Assembly: GCF_907164915.1 (NCBI RefSeq)
Contig: NC_061864.1
Coordinates: 6,717,389 to 6,781,388 of the forward strand
Direction of reading: 5' to 3'
DNA length: 64,000 nucleotides
Source: Impatiens glandulifera
Lineage: Eukaryota; Streptophyta; Magnoliopsida; Ericales; Balsaminaceae
The notes under the pieces are model-generated. The model was not told the origin of the DNA, did not search any database, and saw only the letters and a program-made list of their open reading frames with translations. Shown here piece after piece: positions 27,504 to 38,589 of the stretch; position 1 is the first letter of the stretch, and the number at the start of each line of letters is the position of its first letter. The translations under genes were made by a program, and so were the position numbers.

Positions 27504-30208
27504 CATTACTAATACAAGAGTTCAATCTACTTCAGCTCAGATCTCAGGTCATACATATGTGTTTTGAGGCTACATTGAAAAATATCATGGAGTTTAATTA
27601 TTTTAACAAATGAAGAATTTGTTAATTATTTTTGTCAGACTCATATTCATATCGAACTTAAATATTATAGTTATGAGAATTGGTTCAGTATTAGACATTA
27701 CAAATTCCTGAGTTATTCAAAATTGTCTACTTAAATTATTTGAATCGGCCGAACCGTACGCAATTTCTTACAAATTTTTTTTATTCTTTTCACGTTTTTA
27801 GTCTGATAAATATTTGTTTACAATTTTAACATATTTTTTACTCATTAAACATTATTTGGACTTATTTAATAATTTTTTTTGACCTTTTAACTTAATTTTA
27901 AATCGTAATGACATATAAAAAAAGTCATGTGCTAATGCTGTACAAAAATATTTAATAATTTTTTTTATAAGATATTATATTAACTAAAATAACATTAAAT
28001 AAATAGAACATCATATTTGAATTGTCCCAAATCTCAACCCTAGCACTAATTCAAAATATAAATTTGGGTTAGATATATAAAGTTCGGATATTGGGTTGTT
28101 ATGATTACCCATATTAACCCAATTATCTCTCTTAGCTTCACCCTGCCCTGCCCTGCCCTGCCCTGCCCTGCTATTTTGAGCCATCATTAACATCACACAC
28201 ATCCTTGAGCAAGGATTCTATGCTCCCAATTTTTATCTTCTCTACGTTCCCTCCCTCCCACATAGGAGGGTAAAATCGTCTTAAAAAAACTCATTTTTTT
28301 TACTATTTTGTCCCTTCTTGTGGGTGAGAACAGTTGAGCATATAAAATTGAGATCAACACATCTTCTCCTAATTATTCACTCCTTATTTCTATAATTCAA
28401 ACATATAATACTAATTTATATTTATTGCGATAAAAAATATTAAATAATTAAAATATGTGATCAAATAAAAACATATTAGAATAAGTAAAAAAAGTGGCGA
28501 TCTTGATGTCTCGAGATCACCTTATGGAAACACCAGATGAAACCACGTAATTGTTTTCTTCTAGTTTGAATAATGTCCCAAGCAAGTTTCGAAAACTTGC
28601 CTTCACTATCAATTATTCATTCTTGAAAGTCCAAGAATCTTTATATGGGAATTCTCCTTAGAAGGGTGTTCCATTCCCCGTCTCTAATCTCGCGTATTGT
28701 AGTCGCGTGACAATCTCTTATGTTTTAAGTCAGCTCAAACTTCTTTTTAAGGACAATTGACTGATTTTCAAACCATAAATTATATCAAAATAGGGTTTCT
28801 CTTCCATCACCAATTTCCAAGTTTTAGAATTTTCTTTAATGACCGAGCCATATTCTCATTAATCTCGAATGCACTAATTTCACCTGCAACGAGTTTTGTT
28901 TCTTTGCAGCTGCCCAAACGTGCTTATACATTAAATCCTTATTCCATCCACACAATTTTTTATACCAATGCCTCATTCCGTTTACACATGTCATATCATC
29001 TTACTTTCTTTCCACCTCTTCTTGTCTACCCTAAATAAAGTTTCTCATAATTTTTTGATCAAACTCTTTTTATCACTTATTTTTGGAGAATAAACTATTG
29101 TGCCCAGAATCCAAATGATCCCATAAGGATTTTTTTAACCAACTCAATATATCTCACGTAACCCAACCCATGATTGATTTTTTCACCTCTTAATAAGTGG
29201 TATACACTATGAGATTTGGAGTTGTTTTGACGTTAATGGAATTCTATGATATCAAACTGATAATGTGTCCTCATTTATTTCAAAAATGTTGAAAATTTCC
29301 GGCTTTGTCTCCTATTTAGCACCGCCATAAAATGCAAAAATAAAAAAAAAATCCTCATTGATGAACAAATTTGTAAAACTAGAAAAAAATGTTAATACAT
29401 TCTTAATAATAGTAAAGGAGTCAACGTCAACATGCTACAAATGAATGAATGAACATTTGCAAACATAAGTGAATAATTTTCTTCCCTCTATAGTATGTAT
29501 AGTATGGATGGTGGATGTATGATCAATTTTTTAAGAGCATCTTAAACATGCAATTAATGATCTTCATGATAAGAACAAATATATATGAAGATCTCCTTAC
29601 CTCATACTATTTTCCTTTTAAAATATCCACCATGGATGTCATTCACACAAACCACGCATCTTCTTAAATGTCACTTAGTAAAGATAATTGATGTTGATAT
29701 TTACCTTCACTAACATGAATAGCAAGTGATTATATGTGTCGAATTTTAAAAAACTTAAATTGCATGTATAAATTAGTTATATTCCGTGGACTCTAAATAT
29801 AATTTTAAATGAGACCATACATTTTAAAATTAATTTTAAACCATTAATCATACAAGAAAAACTGATAAGTTATAATACTATTATCAACTAGCATATATTC
29901 CTTGTGTTACGGAATTAATTAAATATGTTAAAATTTATAAAGATTAGTTAAATATATTAAATTAAAAAGTTAGACAATAAGAAATCAACCTTATTATAAA
30001 CACTAATCATTTATATTAAATTTTAAAAAGACATTTTAAAATTAATAATTAAGATCATATGTTTTCAAAATTATTAAAATATTTTGAACCCATACATATC
30101 ATCGAAATTATCTTTCAATGATACATTATTAATCTTAACCATTCAGTCTTCAAGGGTGCATTCTTAAACATTCTATTACACTTTTCAACATAATTTTATG
30201 TCTTAAAT
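27504..30208. other. intergenic region with an unassigned coding-like patch
   Basis: Mostly AT-rich. About 28500-28750 is less AT-rich and looks like decayed coding DNA (possibly transposon-derived) on the minus strand, but it has stops in each frame and I cannot identify a family. Nothing else is supported. Confidence 0.35.
28141..28170. repeat. (CCCTG)6 pentanucleotide microsatellite
   Basis: Six perfect CCCTG units, unusually GC-rich for this AT-rich surrounding. Confidence 0.95.
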
Positions 30209-30466
30209 CACCACTCAAGCCGACATTCTCAACATTTGATTACACTTTTCGGCATGAACTTATTCTCTAAATATCCCTCTGTGGAGGAACCCTTAGGTTT
30301 TCTCATTAATGTTTGTGTTACTCAAACCGACATTCATCACCACTCAAGCCGACATTCTCAACATTTGATTACACTTTTCGGCATGAACTTATTCTCTAAA
30401 TCACCCTCAGTGGAGGAACCCTTAGGTTTTCTCATTAATGTTTGTGTTACTCAAACCGACATTCTC
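30150..30466. repeat. 129-bp tandem duplication plus a degenerate third copy
   Basis: Copies at 30209-30337 and 30338-30466 are nearly identical (period 129 bp). A partial, diverged copy precedes them at about 30150-30208. Because 129 is divisible by 3, a 94-codon frame stays open (30236-30520), but the peptide resembles nothing I know. Just after it, 30522-30580 holds a GGATTCGAAC stretch that looks like a tRNA-like T-arm. Confidence 0.8.
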
Positions 30467-30929
30467 GCTTCCGTTTCATCTATCAATGTTCGCGCACCCA
30501 CATATAATAATTACTTTTAGAGGGATTCGAACACATCTCTTAAGTATTAAATGTTAACACCTTAACTGATATACCATTTATGATTGTTGAAATAATTTTA
30601 TAATTTTGTATATGTATATATATTTTGTAAGTTACATCTTGAATAACTATATATATTATATAGATTTCTCATACTCATACAAAAAATATAATAAAAATAA
30701 TTATATCTCTTATCCTAATATTAAATAAAAATATTTTCGTTAATAATATATATATATATAACATTATATATAATAAAATTAATTAAATTTCTTAACCAAA
30801 TTTTATTAATTATTAAGTATAAGACACATCGAGTATTACTTTAAAATTATTGTAATTTTTTTATTGTTAAATTTATTTTGTTTTTTATGTTTTCCATATT
30901 CATTCCAACATTCCCAATATTTTTTAAAT

Positions 30930-31231
30930 TTTATTTTTAACCGTTTTCAAATTTATGGGCGGGTGAAGTCACGATCCGATACAAGTATTCATTTACTCTC
31001 GCATGTATATCCAAATTAACCTCACCTCTCGACCTGACAAATTCAAATTAATCATTATTATTATATATATATGATTATTATTTTTAACCCTTTCAAGTTT
31101 ATGGGCGAGTGAACTCAGGATCCGACCCAAATATCAATTTACTTTCACATATAGATCCAAATTAACCTTAATTCTCGAACTGACAAATTCAAATTAAACA
31201 TTATTATATATATATATATTATATTATATTG
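30930..31231 (-). mobile_element. left part of a Helitron-like repeat, interrupted by the LTR element
   Basis: Two diverged copies of the family segment (TTTATGGGCGGGTGAA at about 30951 and TTTATGGGCGAGTGAA at about 31098) run up to 31231. The continuation, including the tRNA-like part, resumes at 32433-32560 beyond the LTR element. The order of modules matches 26964-27503. Confidence 0.6.
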
Positions 31232-31411
31232 TGTTGAATTATCTCTTCATCTTGGATTGGTGCAACATGTTGCTTTGTTTACACTCAACATGTTGAGTGC
31301 TGTCAGTCTTACCTATTATCAAATCAATATTTTTTAAATATATGAATTTCTCATGTAAACTTCAATCTCACTTTCTAAATACTATTTTCCCACTCTCTCA
31401 ATATTTCTACA
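31232..31411. repeat. 5' LTR (180 bp) of the TRIM-like element
   Basis: Begins TGTTGAATTATC and ends ATTTCTACA, immediately followed by the primer-binding site. Confidence 0.93.
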
Positions 31412-31722
31412 TGGTATTAGAGCGGGTTTTTCCATCTTGAAGAAATCGATTCACAATTTTTCGCTACCTCTTCCAATGATGTAAATAACCATTGGAGAAG
31501 AACTCAAATAATTCTATTACCTAATATTTTCCGAAATCATTTATCATAAATCCCATAACATTCTTGCTCTTTCTTGAAAGTTTTGTCATTTCAAAAAATT
31601 TACTTTATTTCTCGACCGATCTGTCCATCTTTGTGTCTCAATAGATTTTTCCCGAACTTAATCTGTCCAAATATTATCACCCTTTAGCTACATGGTATAG
31701 TCTGCCTACAAAAAAATCAAGC

Positions 31723-32135
31723 CAGTGACACTCCGACGATTCAAACGTCACTCGTTGTCATCAACATCCTACGACACTCCGACGATTCAAACGTCACTCG
31801 CTGTAATCAACATCCAGCGATACTCTAGAGATTAAAACGTCACTCGTTGTCATCAACATCCAGCGACACTCCGACGATTAAAACGTCACTCGTTGTCATC
31901 AACATCCAGCGATACTCCGGAGATTAAAACGTCACTCGTTGTCATCAACATCCAGCGACACTCTAGAGATTAAAACGTCACTCGTTGTCATCAACATCCA
32001 ACAATACTCCTGCGATTCAAACGTCACTCGTTGTCAACAACATCCAGCGACACTCCGACGATTCAAACGTCACTCGCTGTCATCAACATCCAACAATACT
32101 CCTGCGATTCAAACGTCACTCGTTGTCATTAACAT
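31723..32135. repeat. nine-copy 46-bp minisatellite inside the TRIM-like element
   Basis: Nine units of 46 bp each contain AAACGTCACTCG followed by TGT(C/A)ATCAACATCC. Variants alternate between GACACTCCGACGATT, GATACTC(T/C)(A/G)GAGATT and AATACTCCTGCGATT types. The period is not a multiple of 3, so overlapping reading frames (31939-32151, 31985-32203) are by-products, not genes. Confidence 0.9.
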
Positions 32136-32193
32136 TTCATCCTCTCGGTAACATCCTCTCCGCTCCGCTCTCAAAGTTGTCCAAGGCTTTTCC

Positions 32194-32247
32194 TCTTAGG
32201 TGACAAGTTGGGCAATCTCAACATTTATTACCCAACTTGAGGGGGAG
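32194..32247. other. hairpin and polypurine tract next to the 3' LTR
   Basis: ACAAGTTGGG (about 32201) and CCCAACTTG (32231-32239) form a 9-bp stem around a loop of roughly 20 bp, directly before GAGGGGGAG and the 3' LTR. It may be structural in the element RNA; function is not shown. Confidence 0.6.
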
Positions 32248-32427
32248 TATTAAATTATCTCTTCATCTTGGATTGTTGTAACATGTTGCTTTGTTTACAC
32301 TCAAAATATTGAGTGTTGTCAGTCTTACCTATTATCACACTCAATGTCTTTTAAATATGAATTTTTTAGGTAAACTTCAATCTCACAATTTAAATACTAA
32401 TTTTCTTTCTATCTCAATATTTCTACA
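32248..32427. repeat. 3' LTR (180 bp) of the TRIM-like element
   Basis: Begins TATTAAATTATC (mutated TG) and ends ATTTCTACA, followed by the TATTG duplication. Confidence 0.92.
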
Positions 32428-32432
32428 TATTG

Positions 32433-32560
32433 TTATGAATGTCGCGCGTTCATCAAATTTGTGTAGATTTTAAAATATAAAGTATTATTAGCTTAGTTTG
32501 TTAAAGGGTTGTACTTATTTTTGTTAAGTTATAAGTTCGAAACATACACCAACTTTTTAA
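32433..32560 (-). mobile_element. right part of the Helitron-like repeat interrupted by the LTR element
   Basis: The sequence (GTTCATCAAATTTG, TAAAATATAAAGTATTATT, then a GCTTAGTTTGTTAAAG and TTATAAGTTCGAAAC tRNA-like part) matches the module after the insertion point in the uninterrupted copy at 27210-27320. Confidence 0.65.
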
Positions 32561-33571
32561 ATTTTTTAATAATACCTATATATTTATCTAACATTACAAA
32601 TTAAATCCATAACTTTACAATAACTTATTAACTTCTAAATTCTCATTAAATTATAAATTTTGTGATAATATTAATTATAGATGAATAATTTATACACATA
32701 AAAAAATAAATCAAACATTATTAAATAAACACAAACTACACTATAAAAACAAAATAAAATTACATCAAAATAAATATTATAAAAAAAATACTTGTACACA
32801 CCATTAAAAAATATTAATATAAAATATAGGATAAAAATAAAAAAATATATAAATTATATAAATTAATTAAAATAATAAATTATATAAATAAATTTAATAT
32901 ATAAAATATACTTAATTTAAATATAAGGATTGATTTACATAATTAAATATTTTTTTTGAGTACGATAGTATAAAAACAAAATTGAGTATTGAAAAAAATA
33001 GAATTTGATAAATACTTAAAATGAGTTTAAGTTTATAGTTGGGTTGAAAGGAGAAAAAATGATTTGAGTTTGTTTGATGTTGGGTTGGAGAAGATCTAAC
33101 ATGTGACTTTATACTTTTTGGCATTGAGTTTAATTTTTCAATACTTTGAAATTGAATAAATTATTAGAGCAAATCCATTTAAGGTGTTTAAATGCAACCA
33201 AAAAAAATCTCGACTAACAACAAATTTTTATATAATTTTTAATATATTAAATTATTAATTTTAAATTATATATATTAATTGAAAAAAGAATAATTAATAA
33301 TTTTTAGATATATTATTTTAAATTTAATTATATATACATATTAATTTAATTAAAGAAGAAAAACAAAATAATTTTTTTAAAAATATATTATTTTAAATTT
33401 AATAAAAATAAAAAATTATATTTATTTGAGATTCATAGATTTGTGGAATGAGATTATGCATGATAAATAAAAATGTAGTGTTTGGTTAAAACATGTTATA
33501 ATTAACATTATCATTAATGGTGTTTGATTTTGGTGGAGGAATCACTATTAATAATATTATTTATAGTTTTT

Positions 33572-34265
33572 AATAAATTTTATATTTAATTTTTATATAT
33601 TTATAAACTTGGTTAATTATTTTTATTCTTTTCCTATTATTACTCATTTAAAAAATATAAATAAATCAATTAATTCAATATATATATATATATAAAAGAA
33701 AAAAAAAAGATAATTAGTCAAAAATAAAAAATATTAATAAGTTTTATATTTAATTTTATATTCTTTTTAATTTAATATAGTTATAAACTTTATTAATCTT
33801 TTTTATTCTTTTCCTATTATTACTCATTTAAAAAATATATAAATAAATCAATTAATTCAAAATATATATGCATATATATAAAAATAACAAAAAGGAGAAA
33901 TAATTAATTAAAATAAAAAAATATTAATAAATTTTATAATTAATTTTTTATTCTCTTTATATATATATTTATAAATTATTATCTATATTTAATTTTTTTA
34001 TATTATAAATTTTAACATATTTATTTGAATTTAATTAAAAAAACGTATTTATTTGGATAAAATTAATTTTCATAGTTATTAAAATATCATGCTAAATAAA
34101 TAATAGATATTAATATACTTATAAATTTATTAATTTTATTTATTCTCCTCCTATTATTATTCAATTAAAAATTAAATAAATTAATTAATCTAATATATAT
34201 AATGTAAAAATAAATAAATATAAAAAAAGAAATAATTAGTCAAAAGTAAAATAAAATATTAATAA
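33572..34265. repeat. AT-rich satellite-like tandem repeat, about 165-190 bp units
   Basis: The phrases TAATAA(A/G)TTTTATA and TTCTTTTCCTATTATTACTC recur at about 33572/33626, 33736/33808, 33924 and, more degenerate, 34140/34259. Three to four units are recognisable with indels. Confidence 0.65.
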
Positions 34266-35297
34266 ATTTTTTATTTTTTTTATTATATTTTTATTATTTA
34301 TTTATTATGATGGTTGATGTAATTTGATTGGTTCATATTATAAATTTTAATTTATATTAATATATTTTCGTAGTTGATTTTAATACGTAAAAAATTTATT
34401 ATCTTATACTAAAATTAATTAAACGAGAAATACTAAAATTGTAAAATATAATGCCAAATAAAATAATTAGAACCAATAAATATGAAGTCAAAACTATATC
34501 TATTTTTTTATAAATACGTTACATATAGTTACGTATATTAAGTTCATGTTTAATATAAGAAGATGCAAAACCTGTCTAAAAAACATAGAGAAGACAATAA
34601 AAATAATAATAATGGAGAAAGTAAAAAACATAGAGAAAGAAAAGAATAGAGAAGACAATAAAAGAAAAATAATGAAAAGAGTGGATGTATAGTGAAAAGG
34701 GAATAGAGAGAATATAAAAGAGAGAGATTGAAATGAGTTTCATTCCACTCAATATTGAAGGGATTGAATGATTCTCTAATATATTTCATCAAAATCATGT
34801 ACTAATACTTGAGAGGATATAATATTTCAAACCTTTTATCTTAAAGCTTTACATCCTTTAAATTAGATTTATTTTACATTTACAATATGTAAAATAAATA
34901 TAATTGAAATGATGGTATAGTTTGAAATAAAATGTTCAAGGTATATGTAAAATAAATCTAATTTAAAGAGGGTACAACTTAAGTAAATACAACATCACCC
35001 ATTAGTAAAAGGTCTGGGCCATTACCATTCAAACTATGAAAAGATTGTACTAGTCCTCAACTAAGAAAAACATTTTTCGCTACTAATCCCTTATTTTTTT
35101 CGTTATTTTTTCTCTTACATCTTTATAATAATGAAAGGGTAAGAAATTGAATTTAATTCTAGGACAACGTAACCCACCCGCAAACACAGCCACAGAACGC
35201 AGAATCCAAATATTTAAGATTGGTATCCATTTTCTCAAGGACGGATTTACTCAAGGGCTGAGGTGGGTTAAGCCCACCTTAATTATTATTTTTTGGG

Positions 35298-35301
<4 letters not shown>

Positions 35302-35348
<47 letters not shown>
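35302..35348. repeat. (AT)n microsatellite
   Basis: More than 20 AT dinucleotides, right after the 35261-35279 hairpin. Comparable but shorter (AT)n runs are at 36587-36614, 48642-48666 and 52141-52170, and an (AAT)n run is at 54660-54690. Confidence 0.9.
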
Positions 35349-35352
<4 letters not shown>

Positions 35353-35831
35353 CATATCATTAATTCTTTCCATTTTATTTAAGATTTGTTTTGACTTAAA
35401 TTTTATTTTACTAATTTAATATATTATTAATTCTTTTATCATCTAATTATTTTTATTTAAAAATTTTATATTTATTTTTCTAATTCAAAAAAAGATAAAA
35501 TATCATTTTTTTCTTTCTAATTTTCTTCTATAATATTTATTTTCTTAATTTATGTATTGATTAACTTATTATATCTATAACTGATTTGATTTTATTATGT
35601 TCGATTAATATTTCAAGTTAACATTATTTAATTTTTTTTCTATTTTTTTTAATTTCACTATAACTGTCTAATAAAATATTTATTTAGTTTTAAATATTAC
35701 AACTTTTAATACAGCGGAACAAATATTTTCGGTAATAAAAATGTGAAAGATGCAACTTCGCAATAAAATAGAACATGATATTTTTATCGAATTTTGACAT
35801 TTAATATTGAACAAGATTTATATAAGAGTTT

Positions 35832-36587
35832 AACTTATTTCATTATAACGAAATTCTCACGAAAGCTAAGTCACGAATCCTACGTGACGCCACGTGGGTA
35901 TGAGAGAGAGTAAAAAAAAATAAATTGAAACTTTTCATTTTCCCCAAAACCAAAATCCTATTTTTTCTCTCTCTTTTGTTTAATTTTCCTAATCTCACCG
36001 GCGATTCTCTTCTTTCATTTTCATCGACTTCTTTTCCAATCAATCGAAATGGTAAAATTTCTTCCGTATATGAAACGTTTTATTTTTCCCCAAAACCAAA
36101 ACCCTCACGACATCACTCTCTTTATCTTTCGTTTCATTTTCCCAAAACCCAACCCACTGTTGATCTTACTGAAACGTTTCATCGACTTCTTCTCTTTCGA
36201 TCGATCAAAATGGTAAGTCTTTTTTCTTTCCTTCGTTTATTTTCCGTTCGAAATGATTGTCATATCAATATTTATGTTTAACGTTTATGTTTTACCTACT
36301 GAATCGATTTAGATTAGGGTTGTAAAAGATTTGAATATCAATATTCTATTTTAGTTGCTGAATCGATTTGGATTAGGGTTGTAAAAAAGAGTCCCGAAAT
36401 CACTATTTATGGTCTTGAAACTAATATTTTTAATACCGAAACCAGCATTTCGGGGTGATTTATGGTCCCAAATTTTGTGGGGGTGATTTCAGTCCCTAAA
36501 ATGATTTCTATAAGAGCTTTTATGGCTGTTTCATTTCTTTACAGTTAACTGTCATTTCTCCGGTGTAAATAGTGAAGAATAACAAGA

Positions 36588-36619
<32 letters not shown>

Positions 36620-38400
36620 TGCTCAAAGAATTTAAGTAAATCTATTCATTGTTTTTTTTTATACAAAATCTCTAATACAAATGAATTAATAATGAATCAT
36701 ATGGACAAAAATGTCATTGTCATTGCTGATATAGAGATCATAAGAAGTCCATTAATGGAGAATAAAGAAAAAAAATGATCTTTATGAAAAAGAATGTGAT
36801 ATGAAAAACCGTCAACGCGTACTCCCTTAAAAACACGTTAATTTAGCTTCAATACACATTAATTGAAAACTTATTAATTTTTTTATAAAGACTTGTTTGA
36901 TGTAAAATTATTTAGAATTGTTTAAAAAAATGTATATTTGTTTGATTTATGCTATGTAGAAACACATTTTTTAATATTTTTTAATCTGAAACATTATAAT
37001 AAATACTAAAAAATCAAAAATAATTGAAAACAATATTGTTATACTAAAAATTTACATAATTAAAAAGTTAAAATTTGTCCTTTATAGGACATTTAAAATA
37101 CAATCTATTATATATTTCGAGAGATCTCAAATAATCTCATTTCTTCATTAACTTAATCAATAAGAAGATTTGGATTTTCATACATGACCTACAAATCAAA
37201 TTAACATTACAATAAGATTATTGGATTAAAAAAAAATAGCCATAAAGGATCGTATAGAAACCATTTCGGAGTCTGAAATAATAATTTTGGGGTCCGAAAT
37301 AACCATTTTGGACCCCAAAAATGGTGATTTTGGGACCAGAAATGACCTCGAAATGTTGGTTTCGAGACTAGAAAAGCTGGTTTCGGGACCAGAAATGCTG
37401 GTTTCGAGACCAGAAATGCCTGTTTCGAGACCAGAAATGCCTGTTTCGGGACCAGAAAAGCCTGTTTCGGGACCAGAAATGCATGTTTTGGGACAAAAAA
37501 TGCCTATTTCGGGACTAGAAATGCTGGTTTCAGGACCAAAAAATGCTGGTTTCGAGACCAGAAATACCTGTTTTGAGACCAGAAATACCTGTCTTGAAAC
37601 TAGAAATGTTTGTTTCGGGACTAGAAATATCTGTTTCGGGATCAGAAAAGTCTGTTTCGAAACTAGAAATGTTTGTTTTGGGACTAGAAAAGTCTGTTTC
37701 GAGACTAGAAATGTCTGTTTCGGGACTAGAAATGCTTGTTTCGGGATCAGAAATATCGGTTTCGGAACTAGAAATGCCGGTTTTGGGACCAAAAATGCCT
37801 GTTTTGGGACCAGAAATACCTATTTTGAGACCAGAAATATACCCGTTTCGGGACAAAAAATTTCTGTTTAGAGACCAGAAATGTCTATTTCGGTATTAAA
37901 AAGTCTGTTTCGGGACTAGAAAAGCCTGTTTCGGGACTAGAAAAGCCTGTTTCGGGACTAGAAATGTCTGTTTCGGGACTAGAAATGTCTATTTCGGGAT
38001 TAGAAATGTCTGTTTCGGGATTAGAAATACCTGTTTCGAGACCAAACCCAAAATGCAATTAAACCCCAATCGCCAAATCCTAAACCCTAAACCCTAATAA
38101 TCTTAACCCTAATCCCATGTACCAAGGTAATTGGTGTTGTTTTGCCGAACGATGAAATTACATCTGCACCAGCCTGAAAAAGAGACCTGAAGACGAGAAG
38201 AAGTATGAAACGGAAGATAACGAACAATAGATAAACGGAAAAATTCGATCGAAAGAGAAGTCGATAAAAATGAATCGTCAGTGAGTTTAGGAGAAATGAA
38301 ACGTTTCAATTTATTTTATTTTTTCTGTCTCTCTCCTACCGACGTGACAAGGCCACGTAAAATTTGTGAGACCTTCGTTTCGGTAATATTCCGTTAAGTT
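35832..38400. mobile_element. Mutator-like element with long diverged terminal inverted repeats
   Basis: The left end (35832 to about 35945) and the reverse complement of the right end (38400 to about 38287) share, in order, AACTTA, ACGAA..TCTCAC, ACGTG..CACGT.GGTA.GAGAGAGA and AAATAAATTGAAAC.TTTCATTT. This is an inverted repeat of at least 110 bp, clearly diverged. Homology (ATCGACTTCTYTT..CAATCGAA-like) extends further in. The left arm is partly duplicated near 36060-36210. The interior holds a 21-bp minisatellite and a telomere-like run (CCCTAAACCCTAA near 38081-38095). No transposase is seen. No 9-bp target duplication could be found, so exact ends and family remain inferred. Confidence 0.6.
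37300..38045. repeat. 21-bp minisatellite, about 33 copies, open reading on both strands
   Basis: The unit is close to GTTTCGGGACYAGAAATGYCT with A/G and C/T variation. The 21-bp period equals seven codons and the unit lacks stops in several frames, so frames of 188 and 194 codons run across it on opposite strands (37226-37792 -, 37287-37871 +), plus 108 and 118 in others. The predicted heptads (S-R-P-E-M-P-V on plus, S-G-P-E-T-G-I on minus) have no start or splice context that supports a gene. Related single units occur near 36380-36500 and 37255-37340. Confidence 0.88.
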
Positions 38401-38589
38401 TATCATTCTCCATGTTTAAACTAAAATAATATCAAAACTACACCATAATGAGAAAAATAAAACAGCATTTTTAAAACAAAAAGGTGTAAACTGCTCACTG
38501 AAAGAGAAGAAGAACGAAGAAGACAGAGCAAGCATTTACTAAAAGCTAGTAATACAGAAGAAGAAACACTTTTCCACATACTTTACTAC

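Larger units (their letters stand above)
31232..32427. mobile_element. complete TRIM-like non-autonomous LTR retrotransposon with target-site duplication
   Basis: LTRs at 31232-31411 and 32248-32427 are each 180 bp and align end to end with scattered substitutions. A 5-bp target duplication, TATTG, flanks the element at 31227-31231 and 32428-32432. The 5' LTR is followed directly by TGGTATTAGAGC (31412-31423), matching the usual plant PBS for initiator methionine tRNA apart from one T for C. The 3' LTR is preceded by a purine tract, GAGGGGGAG (32239-32247). The 5' LTR starts TG; the 3' LTR starts TA, a decayed end. Both end CA. No gag or pol is encoded; the interior is mainly a 46-bp tandem array. 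Size and LTR length fit TRIM/SMART elements. Confidence 0.93.
32561..35831. other. AT-rich intergenic region with tandem repeats and a hairpin
   Basis: Contains the long AT-rich tandem array described separately, a perfect hairpin AGGTGGG-TTAAG-CCCACCT (35261-35279) and then an (AT)n run (about 35302-35348). ORFs 34550-34798 and 35147-35419 are low complexity. No gene is supported. Confidence 0.5.

Noticed and set aside
31939..32203. 70- and 72-codon ORFs in the 46-bp array
   Set aside because: The array period is not a multiple of three and the frames shift between units; they are by-products of the repeat.
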